From contig NC_019966.1 of NCBI RefSeq assembly GCF_000328565.1, forward strand, positions 868,001 to 932,000: a DNA stretch of 64,000 bases, written 5' to 3'. The first letter of the stretch is position 1. Each line of letters begins with the position of its first letter. The notes below the pieces were generated by a model. That model had not been told where the DNA came from and searched no databases. It saw only the letters and a program-made list of their open reading frames with translations. Shown piece after piece: positions 1 to 9,471 of the stretch. The DNA comes from Mycobacterium sp. JS623 (GTDB lineage: Bacteria; Actinomycetota; Actinomycetes; Mycobacteriales; Mycobacteriaceae). A program made the translations under genes and the position numbers.

Positions 1-52
1 CGTGCTTGTCGGCCCGTTTCTCTTTCAAAGATTTTCCGGACTTCTTGGTCAT
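1..52 (-). CDS. N-terminal fragment of a small basic protein, cut by window edge
   Basis: An ATG on the minus strand at 52 opens a frame that runs off the left edge. It reads MTKKSGKSLKEKRADKH, a lysine-rich start like those of short basic mycobacterial proteins of unknown function. Only 17 codons are visible and the ribosome-binding site is weak, so this rests on composition and an open frame. It would be transcribed divergently from the glycosyltransferase at 329. Confidence 0.4.
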   Translation of the reverse strand, partial: MTKKSGKSLKEKRADKH

Positions 53-328
53 GGCTTGCCGCGGAGACTTGTCAGACACTGCTGGCCCCTTGTTTCGTGG
101 GGGCCTGGCTGGTCCCGATTCCCCGACCATACGTCACCGACCCCGCGTGCGTGGATGCACGCGCGGGCAAACATGCGACTCCTGCCTCATCGCGGCGGTC
201 CCGGGGTGTACCGTAAAAGCTGTTGGGAACCCAGCCACTCCGGGCTGTGTCAGCCGTCTTGACCGCTGATCGCGCCGAGCAACCGCTCACGCCGGATACG
301 CAGGTACCGACCTAATGTCGGGATCACC
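53..328. other. Divergent intergenic region
   Basis: I see no convincing gene in this stretch. It holds a GC-rich imperfect hairpin around 142-167 (CGTGC arms around a GTGGAT loop, extended with a bulge). It should contain the promoters for the leftward small gene and the rightward glycosyltransferase, but no clear -10/-35 pair stands out. Confidence 0.4.
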
Positions 329-1498
329 TTGAACGCTCCAACCATGGTCGAGTCGCTGACTCCTGCTGCGCTGCAATGGCTTTCCCGCACCGCTCGATTC
401 GGGATTCTCAGCGCTCAAACAACACCGCCCTGCGGGGCGGCGAAGTTCAGCATGGGCCTGTCCGACGCGCTGCGCACGCATGGATCGGACACAGACGTCA
501 TCTGGGTGCCCGACGGAGAACTGTCGTCACTGTCTCGAGTAATGGGGGTCTCGCTCAACGGCTCCGCGCCATCGGTCGATTCCTGCCGAAACCTGCTCGA
601 CCAGGCCGACGTCGCGGTCATCCAATACGGGAACGCCGTCGACTGCATCGACGGCGACGACCTGATCGATATTCTCCAAGGACTGCGTGTCCCGTCGATC
701 GTCATCGCGCACACGGTTCCGAAAGAACCTACGGCACAACAACGTTCGATTCTCGAGGCGATCGCGGCCAGCGCCAGCCACATGGTCGTCACCTCCGAGG
801 CGGCGCGTCAACGTCTATGCCTGACCTACACGGTCGACCGCCAGAGAGTCACGATGATCCCGCTGGGCGCCGCCGTCCCCGACGCCCCTCGCATGAAGGT
901 CCCCAGCAGGCCGACCATCTTGACGTGTGGGCTGTTGGGTCCTGGCAAAGGTATCGAAAAGGTCATCGACGCGATGCCCCTGCTCAAGGATTTGCCTGGG
1001 CGGCCCCGGTACCTCGTCGCCGGTCCCACTCATCCGCGCGTCCTGGCCGCCGAGGGCGAGGCGTATAGGAGTGCACGTATCGAACAAGCCCGGCGCCTGG
1101 ACGTGGCCGATTCGGTGAAATTCGATTCCGGCTATTACTCGGGACCGATGCTCACCACGTTGATTCAGCAGGCTGCTGTCGTCGTGCTGCCCTTCGACGA
1201 AGAGCACGCGAGCTGCGGCGTGCTGGTCGATGCGATCGCGAACGGCAGACCCGTCGTCGCGTCCGGATTTCCGCACGCCGTCGAGCTTCTCGACAGCGGC
1301 GCCGGCATCATCGTGGACCCCGACGACACCGACTCACTGGCGTCGGCGCTGCGCACCGTCATCCGGCAGCCTCGCGTTGCCGGGACCATGGCCGCCGAGG
1401 CGCGCAGCCGGGCAGCGGAGCTGGCATGGCCCTTGGTCTCCGCTGCCTATATCCGGCTTGCCCAGCACCTCCTCGCCGAACGCCGGTCGCGAGCATGA
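329..1498 (+). CDS. GT4-like glycosyltransferase
   Basis: A 389-residue GT-B fold glycosyltransferase of the group 1 (GT4) type, probably moving a sugar from a nucleotide donor to an unknown acceptor. The N-terminal half has the acceptor-side Rossmann pattern (FGILSAQTTPPCGAAKFSMG). The C-terminal half carries the donor-side hallmarks: LTCGLLGPGKGIEKVIDAM near residue 200 and LPFDEE...VLVDAIANGRPVVASGFP near 290-320. The second acidic residue of the usual E-x7-E motif is Asp. The start taken is TTG 329, with GGGA just upstream; ATG 344 in the same frame is an alternative. It lies immediately upstream of two GAF-ANTAR regulator genes on the same strand. The substrate cannot be inferred. Confidence 0.8.
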   Translation: MNAPTMVESLTPAALQWLSRTARFGILSAQTTPPCGAAKFSMGLSDALRTHGSDTDVIWVPDGELSSLSRVMGVSLNGSAPSVDSCRNLLDQADVAVIQYGNAVDCIDGDDLIDILQGLRVPSIVIAHTVPKEPTAQQRSILEAIAASASHMVVTSEAARQRLCLTYTVDRQRVTMIPLGAAVPDAPRMKVPSRPTILTCGLLGPGKGIEKVIDAMPLLKDLPGRPRYLVAGPTHPRVLAAEGEAYRSARIEQARRLDVADSVKFDSGYYSGPMLTTLIQQAAVVVLPFDEEHASCGVLVDAIANGRPVVASGFPHAVELLDSGAGIIVDPDDTDSLASALRTVIRQPRVAGTMAAEARSRAAELAWPLVSAAYIRLAQHLLAERRSRA

Positions 1499-1553
1499 CC
1501 GCGCAGCCACCACACCCGCCTCGCATTGGCGCCGGGCTCCGATTCGGGTAGAC

Positions 1554-2261
1554 GTGGCGATCTTCGACCAGCTACTCGCCGCTGTTGACGGCAAGCGTGG
1601 GGTAGACGCAGCCGACCGACTCTGTGAGGCATGCGTGACGCTCTTCGACGTCGACGCCGCGGCGATCTCACTGGTGTTCGACGGCGCCAACACCGGCACG
1701 CTGGGCTCCAGCGGCGAACCGGCGCGCAAGTACGACGAACTCCAGTTCATGCTCGGCGAGGGACCCTGCCTGGACTCTGTCAGTCGCCGCGCGCCCGTCG
1801 TCGTCGTCGACCTCGCCGACCCCGACGAAGCGCGCTGGCCCGTCTACGGCCCCGCCATGCTGGACCTCAAGGTGCGCGGCGTCTATGCCATGCCCGTCCT
1901 GGTCGCAGGCGAATACATCGGTGCGCTCGACCTGTTCTGTGCCCAGCCCAAGCGTCTCGAGGACGACCACTTCGCCGGAGCCATCGCCGCCGCCGAACTG
2001 GCCAGCATCCCGCTGCTCGATCTTCTCGACCCCGACATGCAGGGCGCCTTCGGCGACCCCGACAGCAACGCCTGGGCCGAACTGCACGCCCTGTCGCGCG
2101 CCGAGGTCAGCCAGGCCACAGGCATGCTGGTGGCGCAACTCGGGGTCGAACCCGCCGAGGCCCTGGTCAGGCTGCGCGCCCACGCATATGCGACCGGCCG
2201 CAGCGCCACCGACGTGGCACGCGACATCCTCGACCGTGGGCTAAGGCTCGAGGAACATTGA
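1554..2261 (+). CDS. GAF and ANTAR domain transcription antitermination regulator (1)
   Basis: About 235 residues. A GAF sensor domain (about residues 15-160, with the FMLGEGPCLDSVSR signature of actinobacterial GAF-ANTAR proteins) is followed by an ANTAR RNA-binding domain (about 175-230, core VSQATGMLVAQLGVEPAEALVRL). ANTAR domains bind paired RNA hairpins and prevent termination; the GAF ligand is unknown. The open frame extends upstream through the glycosyltransferase gene, but homology begins at GTG 1554 (VAIFDQLLAAVDG), which I take as the start. No strong Shine-Dalgarno is visible. A second GAF-ANTAR gene follows 49 bp downstream and a third faces it, so this is a local family expansion. 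Confidence 0.85.
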   Translation: MAIFDQLLAAVDGKRGVDAADRLCEACVTLFDVDAAAISLVFDGANTGTLGSSGEPARKYDELQFMLGEGPCLDSVSRRAPVVVVDLADPDEARWPVYGPAMLDLKVRGVYAMPVLVAGEYIGALDLFCAQPKRLEDDHFAGAIAAAELASIPLLDLLDPDMQGAFGDPDSNAWAELHALSRAEVSQATGMLVAQLGVEPAEALVRLRAHAYATGRSATDVARDILDRGLRLEEH

Positions 2262-2310
2262 TTACAGGCCCGCAAATCGCCACCGCTGCACGACCACATT
2301 GGAGGGCATC

Positions 2311-3069
2311 ATGACTGAACCCCCTCGCCAAACCGGCGTACTCGACGCGGTGGTCTCCCTCGTCGACACGTTGCTCGAGGACTTCGACACCGTGGACCTA
2401 CTCACGGAACTCACTGAGCGTTGCGCGCAGCTGCTCGACGTCGCCGCCGCCGGATTCCTGCTCGCCGATCCGCTCGGCCAGCTGCGTCTGCTGGCCGCCA
2501 CCACCGAGCAGGCCCATGAATTGGAACTGTTCCAGTTGCAGGCCGACGAGGGCCCGTGTGTCGACTGCTATGCCACCGGGCAGCCGGTCTGGGTCGCCGA
2601 CCTGACGGCGGAAGTGGCGTGCTGGCCCCGGTTCGTCCCCGCCGCACTGCAGGCAGGGTTCGCCTCTGTGCACGCCGTGCCGATGCGCGCGGCCGGCCTC
2701 GTCCTCGGCGCGCTCGGTCTGTTCGGCACCGGCCCCGGCGAACTCACCGCCGCCGACCGCCTCGTTGCGCAGACCCTCGCCCACGTAGCGAGCGTCGCGC
2801 TGCTGCGGGAGCACGCGCCAACCCGGGCGACCGTCGTCCCGCAGTTGCGCGCCGCGCTGGCCAGCCGGGTGCTCGTCGAGCAGGCCAAGGGATTCCTGCG
2901 CGAAGCCCTCAATCTGCCGGTGGAGGACGCCTTCACTGTGCTGCGGGCCTACGCGCGGGCCAACGGGGAACACCTCACGGTTGTCGCCCGCCGGTTGATG
3001 ACCGACCGCCGCGCGCGACCCGCGCTCGTCGCGGCAATCGCCGAATTCGCAACGCCCCCAACGTCTTAG
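2311..3069 (+). CDS. GAF and ANTAR domain transcription antitermination regulator (2)
   Basis: 252 residues from ATG 2311, chosen because GGAGG lies at 2301-2305, six bases upstream; a TTG at 2299 sits just before that site and is rejected. The GAF domain spans about residues 15-170 and includes LQADEGPCVDCYATGQPV. The ANTAR domain is about residues 185-240, core VLVEQAKGFLREALNLPVEDAFTVLRAYA. It is a paralogue of the gene just upstream and probably co-transcribed with it. Its stop overlaps the stop of the convergent third paralogue by a few bases. The expected role is binding RNA hairpins in target leaders to control termination. Confidence 0.88.
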   Translation: MTEPPRQTGVLDAVVSLVDTLLEDFDTVDLLTELTERCAQLLDVAAAGFLLADPLGQLRLLAATTEQAHELELFQLQADEGPCVDCYATGQPVWVADLTAEVACWPRFVPAALQAGFASVHAVPMRAAGLVLGALGLFGTGPGELTAADRLVAQTLAHVASVALLREHAPTRATVVPQLRAALASRVLVEQAKGFLREALNLPVEDAFTVLRAYARANGEHLTVVARRLMTDRRARPALVAAIAEFATPPTS

Positions 3070-3866
3070 GTGCGTCGGCGGGCCTGCGCGCGCCGCACCG
3101 CCTCGTCAACCAGCCGCTGGGCCACGATGTGCAGCTTGATGTTCTGCGCCTGGCTCAGCCGCATCAACCGACTGAACGCCTCCTCCGCGTCGGCCCCCGA
3201 GCGGCTGCGGATGATCCCGACCGCCTGATCGATCACGGCTCGGTTGCCAAGGGCCCGCTGCAACTGATTGGTGCGCTCCCGGGCCCTGTCGAGCAGCTGC
3301 CCGTTGTACACCGATACCGCCGCTGGTCCGGCGAACTGCGTGCCCAGCTGCACGGCGTGCTCACCGAACGCGTCGCGCCGATAGGCGTAGGTGTTGATGG
3401 CGCCGATCACCTTGTCGTCCACGATGAGGGGCAGCGCCAGCGCGGAATGCACGCCCATCCTGGCCACTCGGCCACCGAGGTGCGGCCAGCGGCTGTCACT
3501 TCCCAGCGACCCGCTGACGGTGGGCCGCCGCGACGATATGCATGTCAGACACGGACCCTCCTGGACGTCGAGATATTGCGCCTTGTCGATGTCTTCGACG
3601 AACTCCGCGGTGACAGCCCATGTTTCGATCGATTCGTCGTCGCCATCGACCAGCGTGACGCCGGCGCCGTCGACCCCCGGAATGGCCTGCTGCGCGAACT
3701 CGGCCACTTCGCCGAGGACCGCGATCAGGCTGCGGGCGCCCGCGACGATCCCGGCCACACCGGCGAGCGCGGCCTGCAGATCGACCTGCTCGGCTTCGAG
3801 TTGGGCGGCAGACAGATCGGGCTGTGGTGCCGTTACCCGACCTGGCTGCGCGTCGTAATCAGCCAT
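3066..3866 (-). CDS. GAF and ANTAR domain transcription antitermination regulator (3)
   Basis: 266 residues on the minus strand. The first 40 residues are possibly helical (LEAEQVDLQAALAGVAGIVAGA). A GAF domain covers about 45-190 (LDVQEGPCLTCISSRRPTVSGS), and a C-terminal ANTAR domain about 200-255 (RAVIDQAVGIIRSRSGADAEEAFSRL). It is the third member of this family within 2.3 kb and converges on the second, with overlapping stop codons. Upstream lies the end of the fadD gene on the same strand, so it may be the distal gene of that unit; the 37-bp gap allows this but no terminator or promoter is obvious. Confidence 0.88.
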   Translation of the reverse strand: MADYDAQPGRVTAPQPDLSAAQLEAEQVDLQAALAGVAGIVAGARSLIAVLGEVAEFAQQAIPGVDGAGVTLVDGDDESIETWAVTAEFVEDIDKAQYLDVQEGPCLTCISSRRPTVSGSLGSDSRWPHLGGRVARMGVHSALALPLIVDDKVIGAINTYAYRRDAFGEHAVQLGTQFAGPAAVSVYNGQLLDRARERTNQLQRALGNRAVIDQAVGIIRSRSGADAEEAFSRLMRLSQAQNIKLHIVAQRLVDEAVRRAQARRRT

Positions 3867-3903
3867 CCTGCGTAGGAACTTACCCGCCCGGGCAAGGGCG
3901 ATG

Positions 3904-5538
3904 TCAGTTGACGAGCGCCAACGCGTGCGCGCGTCGCAGCTTGCCCGATGGCGTCTTCGGGATCATGCCGGGCGCCAGCACGACGACGTTTCGCGGCCGC
4001 ACGTCGACTTCGGCGAAAACCTCGTGGGCTACCTGGCGTTCGACCCGGCGCACCTGTTCATGATCATCGAATTCCTTGCACTCCACCGCGACTGCGAAGG
4101 TCTCCCTCGACAGTCCGGCATCCAGCCGCACCGCGACCGCACACCCCGGGCGCACCCCGGTCACGCGGCCCGCCGCACGTTCGATGTCGGTCGGGTAGAT
4201 GTTGCGCCCGGCCATGATGATGACGTCCTTGAGGCGCCCGCACACGACGACATCGCCGGTCTCGGTCAGGTAGCCGAGGTCGCCGGTGTCGTACCAGCCC
4301 CTCGCGTCCTGCGCCGCGATGAATCCGGCCACCGTGGTATATCCCCGGGTCACCGGCTCGCCGCGCACCTCGATGACACCGACGGCGCGCGGCCCCAGCA
4401 CCGCGCCGTCGTCATCGATGATGCGCAGCTCCATGCCCTTCAGCGGCTGGCCCAGGGTGACCAGCCGCCGGGTGTTTCCGCGAGTCGCCGGGATCGCGCG
4501 GCGCAAGACGGCAAGCAGATCGGCGTCCACCTCGTCGACTTTCATGCCGCCGCCACATTCGGAGAACGACACGGCCACCGTCGTCTCGGCCATGCCGTAT
4601 GCGGGGATGATCGCCTCGGGTCGCAGCCCGAACGGGGCGCCCGCCTCGCAGAGGTCCTCCACGTCGAGCGGGTCCACCTGCTCGGCTCCCGACAACGCCC
4701 AACGCAACGACGACAGGTCGTACTCCCCGGGCTTGGCCTGCTTGCGCAACCGGTTCGCGAACAGGTTGTAGGCGAAGTTCGGGGCCGCCGTCATCGTGCC
4801 GCGGTATTTGTCAATCAGCTTGGCCCACAACAATGTATCCCGCAGAAAGTCCATGGGGGTGATCTTGACCAGTTCGGCGCCGATGTACATCGGCACCGTG
4901 AGGTAGCCCGTCATGCCCATGTCATGGAAGCACGGCAGCCAGCTCACGATCACATCGTTGTCGAGATCGAAGGCGCAGCCTTCCATCATCGCCTCGGCGT
5001 TGGCGACGATGTTGGCGTGGGTGATCTGAACGGCCTTGGGCGAACCCGTCGAGCCGGATGTCAGCTGCATCAGCGCGGTGTCGTCGTCGTGGCTGTTGAC
5101 CGGTCGGACAGGCGTGCTCGCGAGCAGTTCATCGATGGTGAGCACCGCCATGCCGAGTTCGGCCAGCACCGGCGCCGCGGCCATGAACGGATCGGAGACG
5201 ACAACGGCCTTCGCCGAAATCATGTTGATGACGGCGGTGGTCTCCTCGGCCCAGCGCGCCAGGTCGGTGCGGGGCGTCGGCTGATGCAGCATCGTCACAC
5301 TGGCACCGCGCATCCAAATCCCTTGGGCGGTAGGCGCGATCTCGACGGGCGCACCGGCCAGGACGGCGATGGCGTCGCCGTGGCCGACACCGGCTGCGGC
5401 CAATCCGCCCGCGACTCGCGCTGCGCGCTGGTGAACTTCGGTCCAGCTCTGGCGAATCGGTGCATGTGGCTCTCCGGTGATGAAGCTCCGCATACTCCAT
5501 TTCGCGTTGGTGAACATCGTCTCGGTAAATTGGCTCAC
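3904..5538 (-). CDS. fadD: Fatty acyl-AMP ligase (FAAL-type FadD)
   Basis: 544 residues of the ANL adenylate-forming family. It activates a fatty acid with ATP to acyl-AMP, typically for transfer to an acyl carrier protein or polyketide synthase. Visible motifs: the P-loop [16 protein letters not shown] (about 160-175), PAYGMAETT (about 310), [30 protein letters not shown] (hinge) and the C-terminal catalytic lysine segment KTPSGKLRR. The wording of the hinge resembles FAALs more than CoA ligases, but a structural comparison of the FAAL-specific insertion would be needed to settle that. No polyketide synthase gene is adjacent. I do not assign a fadD number. Confidence 0.85.
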   Translation of the reverse strand: MSQFTETMFTNAKWSMRSFITGEPHAPIRQSWTEVHQRAARVAGGLAAAGVGHGDAIAVLAGAPVEIAPTAQGIWMRGASVTMLHQPTPRTDLARWAEETTAVINMISAKAVVVSDPFMAAAPVLAELGMAVLTIDELLASTPVRPVNSHDDDTALMQLTSGSTGSPKAVQITHANIVANAEAMMEGCAFDLDNDVIVSWLPCFHDMGMTGYLTVPMYIGAELVKITPMDFLRDTLLWAKLIDKYRGTMTAAPNFAYNLFANRLRKQAKPGEYDLSSLRWALSGAEQVDPLDVEDLCEAGAPFGLRPEAIIPAYGMAETTVAVSFSECGGGMKVDEVDADLLAVLRRAIPATRGNTRRLVTLGQPLKGMELRIIDDDGAVLGPRAVGVIEVRGEPVTRGYTTVAGFIAAQDARGWYDTGDLGYLTETGDVVVCGRLKDVIIMAGRNIYPTDIERAAGRVTGVRPGCAVAVRLDAGLSRETFAVAVECKEFDDHEQVRRVERQVAHEVFAEVDVRPRNVVVLAPGMIPKTPSGKLRRAHALALVN

Positions 5539-6180
5539 GAAAATCCTTTAGACATAGGCGTTTTGACGCCGTGTGGAGGTAGTTCGAGTCATCGAGCGCG
5601 CTGGGGACGCTGCGCGTGGCGATGATGCGCGAGCCGCTGGGGTTCGACCGTCGTGCAGCCCTGCCTGGGGCCGACGATGAGTGCGGAGGTGCGGGTCTCC
5701 TCTGTGTACACCCCAGATGGTCACCTCGCCCCGGATGAAGCGTGGTGCCGTGCGTTTCAGACACACCGACTGTACAGACCCGGCCGCTGCTGATCGTCGG
5801 CGCGCGCCGAGGTCGGCCCAAGTCGGTATAAACACCGAATAAGCAGGCACGGGACCCCCCTTGCGACGTGCGCAACCGCGAAAATCGGCTGACGTCAGGG
5901 GACAGGCACCCTGTTCGGCGGGGACGTCAGATCGCCGCCGTGACGTTTCCGCGAGGCTGGAGAATCAACCCGCTTGGACCGTACCGCCTAGACCGTCCGC
6001 GGGTCGACATTTCCGGCTGACCGATTTGATGCTTCTATTTGTGACAAACAACCTGTATGTCGCGTCGTAGGCCTGCCCATCTCAGCCGCTGGCCCGTATC
6101 CGCTGATAGTTCTTATGGAAGGCGCTCTCCCAGCGGGAAGACGAACCGCGGCCGTGCCACATCCGTTAACGTCACCGAAG
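5539..6180. other. Divergent intergenic region between fadD and MFS gene
   Basis: About 640 bp without a convincing gene. Open frames on both strands here (for example minus 5548-5850) are Arg/Thr/Ser-rich and unlike real proteins. A short perfect inverted repeat, TTTGT-G-ACAAA, lies at 6038-6048 in a locally AT-richer patch upstream of the MFS gene and may be part of its promoter or operator. The region must hold divergent promoters. Confidence 0.45.
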
Positions 6181-7527
6181 ATGACCACGTCGACTGAAGC
6201 CGCATATCCCCAGTCGGGCCCCGCGGCGACGCGCCGAGCCATTTGGAACACCGTGCGAGGATCGCTCGGCAATCTGGTCGAGTGGTACGACGTTTACGTC
6301 TACACGGTTTTCGCGCCGTACTTCGAAGGCCAGTTCTTCGACGAGTCGGAGAAGAACTCGACTGTCTACGTCTACGCGATCTTCGCGATCACCTTCGTCA
6401 TGCGACCAGTCGGCTCGTGGTTCTTCGGCCGCTTCGCCGACCGTAGCGGCCGCCGCGCCGCGCTGACCGTCAGCGTCTCGCTGATGGCCGCCTGCTCCAT
6501 GCTCATCGCGCTTGTGCCGTCGCGGCACAGCATCGGTGCCGCCGCCGCTGTCATCTTGATCATCGCCCGGCTTGTCCAGGGCTTCGCCACCGGCGGCGAG
6601 TACGGGACCTCGGCCACCTACATGTCTGAGGCCGCTACCCGTGAACGCCGTGGCTTCTTCTCGTCGTTCCAGTACGTCACGCTGATCGGCGGCCACGTGC
6701 TGGCTCAATTCACGCTGCTGATCATCGAATCCGTGCTGACCACCGAGCAAGTGCGTGAATTCGGTTGGCGCATAGCCTTTGCCGTCGGTGGCGTCGCCGC
6801 CGTCGTCGTGTTCTGGCTGCGCCGCACGATGGACGAGTCGCTAAGCGAGGAAGTCATCGCCGGCGTGAAGGCCGGTGAGGAGCCGCAAGCCGGATCGCTG
6901 CGCGAACTGTTCGCCCGCTACTGGAAGCCGCTGCTGCTGTGCTTCCTCATCACCCTCGGCGGCACCGTCGCGTTTTACACCTACAGCGTCAACGCCCCGG
7001 CCATGGTCAAGACCGCCTACAAGGGCCACTCCATGACCGCGACGTGGATCAACCTGATCGGCCTCATCTTCCTGATGTGTCTGCAACCGGTCGGCGGTCT
7101 GCTCAGCGACAAGATCGGCCGCAAGCCGCTGCTCGTTTTCTTTGGCGTCGGCGGCCTCTTCTACACCTACTTCCTGATCACCTACCTGCCCGATCTGCGC
7201 TCGCCGCTCACATCGTTCTTCCTCGTGGCGGGCAGCTACGTGATCCTCACGGGATACACGTCGATCAACGCGCTGGTGAAATCCGAACTGTTCCCCGCAC
7301 ACGTGCGCGCACTGGGCGTCGGCATCGGCTACGCCTTGGCGAACTCGATTTTCGGCGGCACGGCGCCACTGATCTATCAGGCGCTGAAGGCCAACGACCA
7401 AGTGCCACTGTTCATAACGTATGTGACCATCTGTATTGCAGTGTCTCTGGTCGTCTACGTGTTTTTCCTGAAGAACAAGTCCGACACCTACCTCGACCGC
7501 GAACGAGGCTCAGCCTTCCAGCGGTGA
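6181..7527 (+). CDS. MFS transporter, metabolite:H+ symporter (MHS/KgtP-like)
   Basis: 448 residues with about 12 membrane helices, of the metabolite/proton symporter branch of the major facilitator superfamily (alpha-ketoglutarate, citrate, proline/betaine-like substrates). Signatures are GNLVEWYDVYVYTVFA at the N-terminus, RPVGSWFFGRFADRSGRR in the loop after helix 2, GFATGGEYGTSATYMSEAA in helix 4-5 and SDKIGRKPLLV in the second half. The ATG at 6181 is chosen because homology begins there; ATG 6115 in frame would add 22 atypical residues. The C-terminal end (KSDTYLDRERGSAFQR) has a near copy at 11073-11120, a remnant of a second gene. Confidence 0.85.
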   Translation: MTTSTEAAYPQSGPAATRRAIWNTVRGSLGNLVEWYDVYVYTVFAPYFEGQFFDESEKNSTVYVYAIFAITFVMRPVGSWFFGRFADRSGRRAALTVSVSLMAACSMLIALVPSRHSIGAAAAVILIIARLVQGFATGGEYGTSATYMSEAATRERRGFFSSFQYVTLIGGHVLAQFTLLIIESVLTTEQVREFGWRIAFAVGGVAAVVVFWLRRTMDESLSEEVIAGVKAGEEPQAGSLRELFARYWKPLLLCFLITLGGTVAFYTYSVNAPAMVKTAYKGHSMTATWINLIGLIFLMCLQPVGGLLSDKIGRKPLLVFFGVGGLFYTYFLITYLPDLRSPLTSFFLVAGSYVILTGYTSINALVKSELFPAHVRALGVGIGYALANSIFGGTAPLIYQALKANDQVPLFITYVTICIAVSLVVYVFFLKNKSDTYLDRERGSAFQR

Positions 7528-7588
7528 TATGACGCACGGTTGCGGTCAGGCTGCGCGCCGATCCAGCAGTCTCGTCGGTGTGTGTGGC

Positions 7589-9269
7589 TCACGCCATGGA
7601 AAACAGCTCTTGCATCACGATCACACTCGCAACGCGCTGCAGACCACCTTCCACCGCGATGCGTTGATCGTCCGGGCAGTCCAGCAACTGATCGAGCGCC
7701 GTGGGCGGCCTTCTTCATGTCGTAGATCGGCTGGTCCTTCGCGGCTTGCGACGCGAACGTGTCCCGGTAAATGAAGTTCGGCAACACCGTTTTGGCGTTC
7801 ACGTAGAGCATTTGATTCAGGCGGTCGCGGCCCTCGACACGTTGCGTAAGCGGCAAGCGATCCAGCGCGGCGATCAGCGGCTGATACTCGCGCACGCACG
7901 CAGGCAGGTCGTCCCGCAAGAACGGCGTCATGCTGTTGGACTGTGCGGCAACGAATTCAGCGTAGCTGGCAGCCAGCCGAATCTGCGCTCCACTGCTTGC
8001 ATCTCCGTGCTGCTGACTTGCCCCGGTATCAGCAACGCGAGTTGTCTCGTTTGCGCCGAGCATCACATCGAGCAGCGCCGATTTCTCGGCGGCACTCAAT
8101 GCCGCGTTGTCATTCAGCGCGTCTACGCGGTAATACGCGTAGCCGCCCAGCATTTCGTCGGAGCCTTCGCCGGTGAACACCACCTTGATACCCGCGGCCC
8201 TCACTGCACGGCTGAGCAGAAACTTGGCCACGCCGTGGCCGTTGAACATCTGTGTCTCGGCATGCCAAATCGCGTCCGCGAATGATTCGGCGATCTCCCG
8301 ACCGGTGATGGGAACTCGATGGTACGTCGCGCCGACATGCTTAGCCTGAGCCTCAGCGATGCTGGCCTCGTCGTAGAGCGGGTTCTCAAACGTGAGCGTG
8401 AATGCCCAGATCGGTCGGTCCATCTCATGCTGCGCGAGTCCGAGCACGGCGCATGAGTCGATGCCACCACTTAGATATGACGCGACCTCGACGTCGGCGA
8501 CAAGTCGTTGCCGCACTGCATCGCGCAACGTCTCGCGGAATTCGTCGACGATCTCGACGTCGCTTCGCGTGTCCGCCCGCATCTGCTCCGCGGTCGGCAT
8601 CTCCCAGTCCCAATAGGGATAGATGCGGACGTCGCCGTCCCTGGCGATCGCATAGCAGCCCGGCGGCACTGTACTGATCCCGGCGAACTCGGTTTTCTCG
8701 TGAGATCTGCCAGTACATCCGATAGCGCCCTCGATATCCCATGCGGCCGGCACACCCAGCGCCAACAAGGCCTTTATCTCCGACGTAAACACGTCGCTGT
8801 CCACCACCGTGTAACACAGCGGCTTGACCCCGAAGCGATCGCGAATCGCGTACATCGCACGTTGGCGTTCGTCGGCAATGACCGCCGCGAACTCACCTCG
8901 TAGCAGAGCTGCCGCCTGCATGCCTCGCTGGTGATAGAGGTGCAGCGCAATCTCGCTGTCACTCTCGGTGGAGAAGCGATAGCCGTCCTCGCGCAGCCGC
9001 TCGCGAATCTCGCGGTAGCCGTGAAACTCGCCGTTGACCACCATGTGCACCGCGCCATCGGGGCTGCTCATGGGCTGGCTACCGTTGTTCAAACCGATGA
9101 TCGAGAGGCGCGTGTGTCCGAGCGTCCACTCCCCGTCACTCGACATCGAGATGCCCGCGCCGTCCGGTCCGCGATGCTCCAGAAACTTGAGCGCCGCATT
9201 GCACTGTTCAGCCGATAGGCCGCGACGTGTCATTGCGGCGAAAATCCCGCACTTTGTGTCCTCCGACAT
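7589..9269 (-). pseudogene. asnB: Asparagine synthetase (glutamine-hydrolysing) pseudogene
   Basis: The minus strand encodes a class II glutamine amidotransferase domain (CGIFAAMTRRGLSAEQ, LEHRGPDGAG, VVNGEFHGYREIRE, RDRFGVKPL) followed by the ATP-pyrophosphatase synthetase domain (ASYLSGGIDSCAVLG, FTGEGSDEMLGGY). It looks inactivated. The codon before the conserved catalytic Cys is AAG (9252-9254) rather than ATG, although GGAGG sits at the right distance; the nearest ATG (9269) would add MSEDTK and bury the nucleophile. After LYVNAKTVLPNFI (about 7780) the conserved LGDRMEMAHSVE-type segment is missing and the frame jumps to DTFASQAAKDQPIYDMKK. Near 7700 the frame breaks, and the expected C-terminus (ALDQLLDCPDDQRIAVEGG...) continues in another frame to the TGA at 7589. 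Confidence 0.8.
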
Positions 9270-9471
9270 CCCCCAGACTCGCGCGCCGACCTCGGAGCGT
9301 CGGCACGACAGCTCAATCCACCATGACGCCGACCAAGCAGCGAGGCGTTTTAGCACGAACGCGAGAAGAACGAGTAGTCGACTACTCGATACCGAATACC
9401 CGCTCGGGAGCATTCTGGGCTGGCCGGAGGGGGCCGCGGGCGGCGGCCCAAATGATGGAAGGACGACCATC

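Noticed and set aside
142..167. GC-rich hairpin as a terminator
   Set aside because: It lies between two divergent starts, where no transcript should end, and its pairing needs a bulge.
3901..5625. 574-codon plus-strand frame opposite fadD
   Set aside because: Antisense shadow of the fadD gene, rich in His/Arg/Gly/Asp as expected from the complement of a high-GC gene.
5548..5850. Minus-strand frame of 100 codons upstream of fadD
   Set aside because: Arg/Thr/Ser-rich, no motif and no ribosome site; read as intergenic.
9270..9470. N-terminal extension of the asparagine synthetase frame
   Set aside because: The extra residues before MSEDTKCGIF resemble no amidotransferase and overlap the divergent DUF2510 promoter; homology begins at the Cys.
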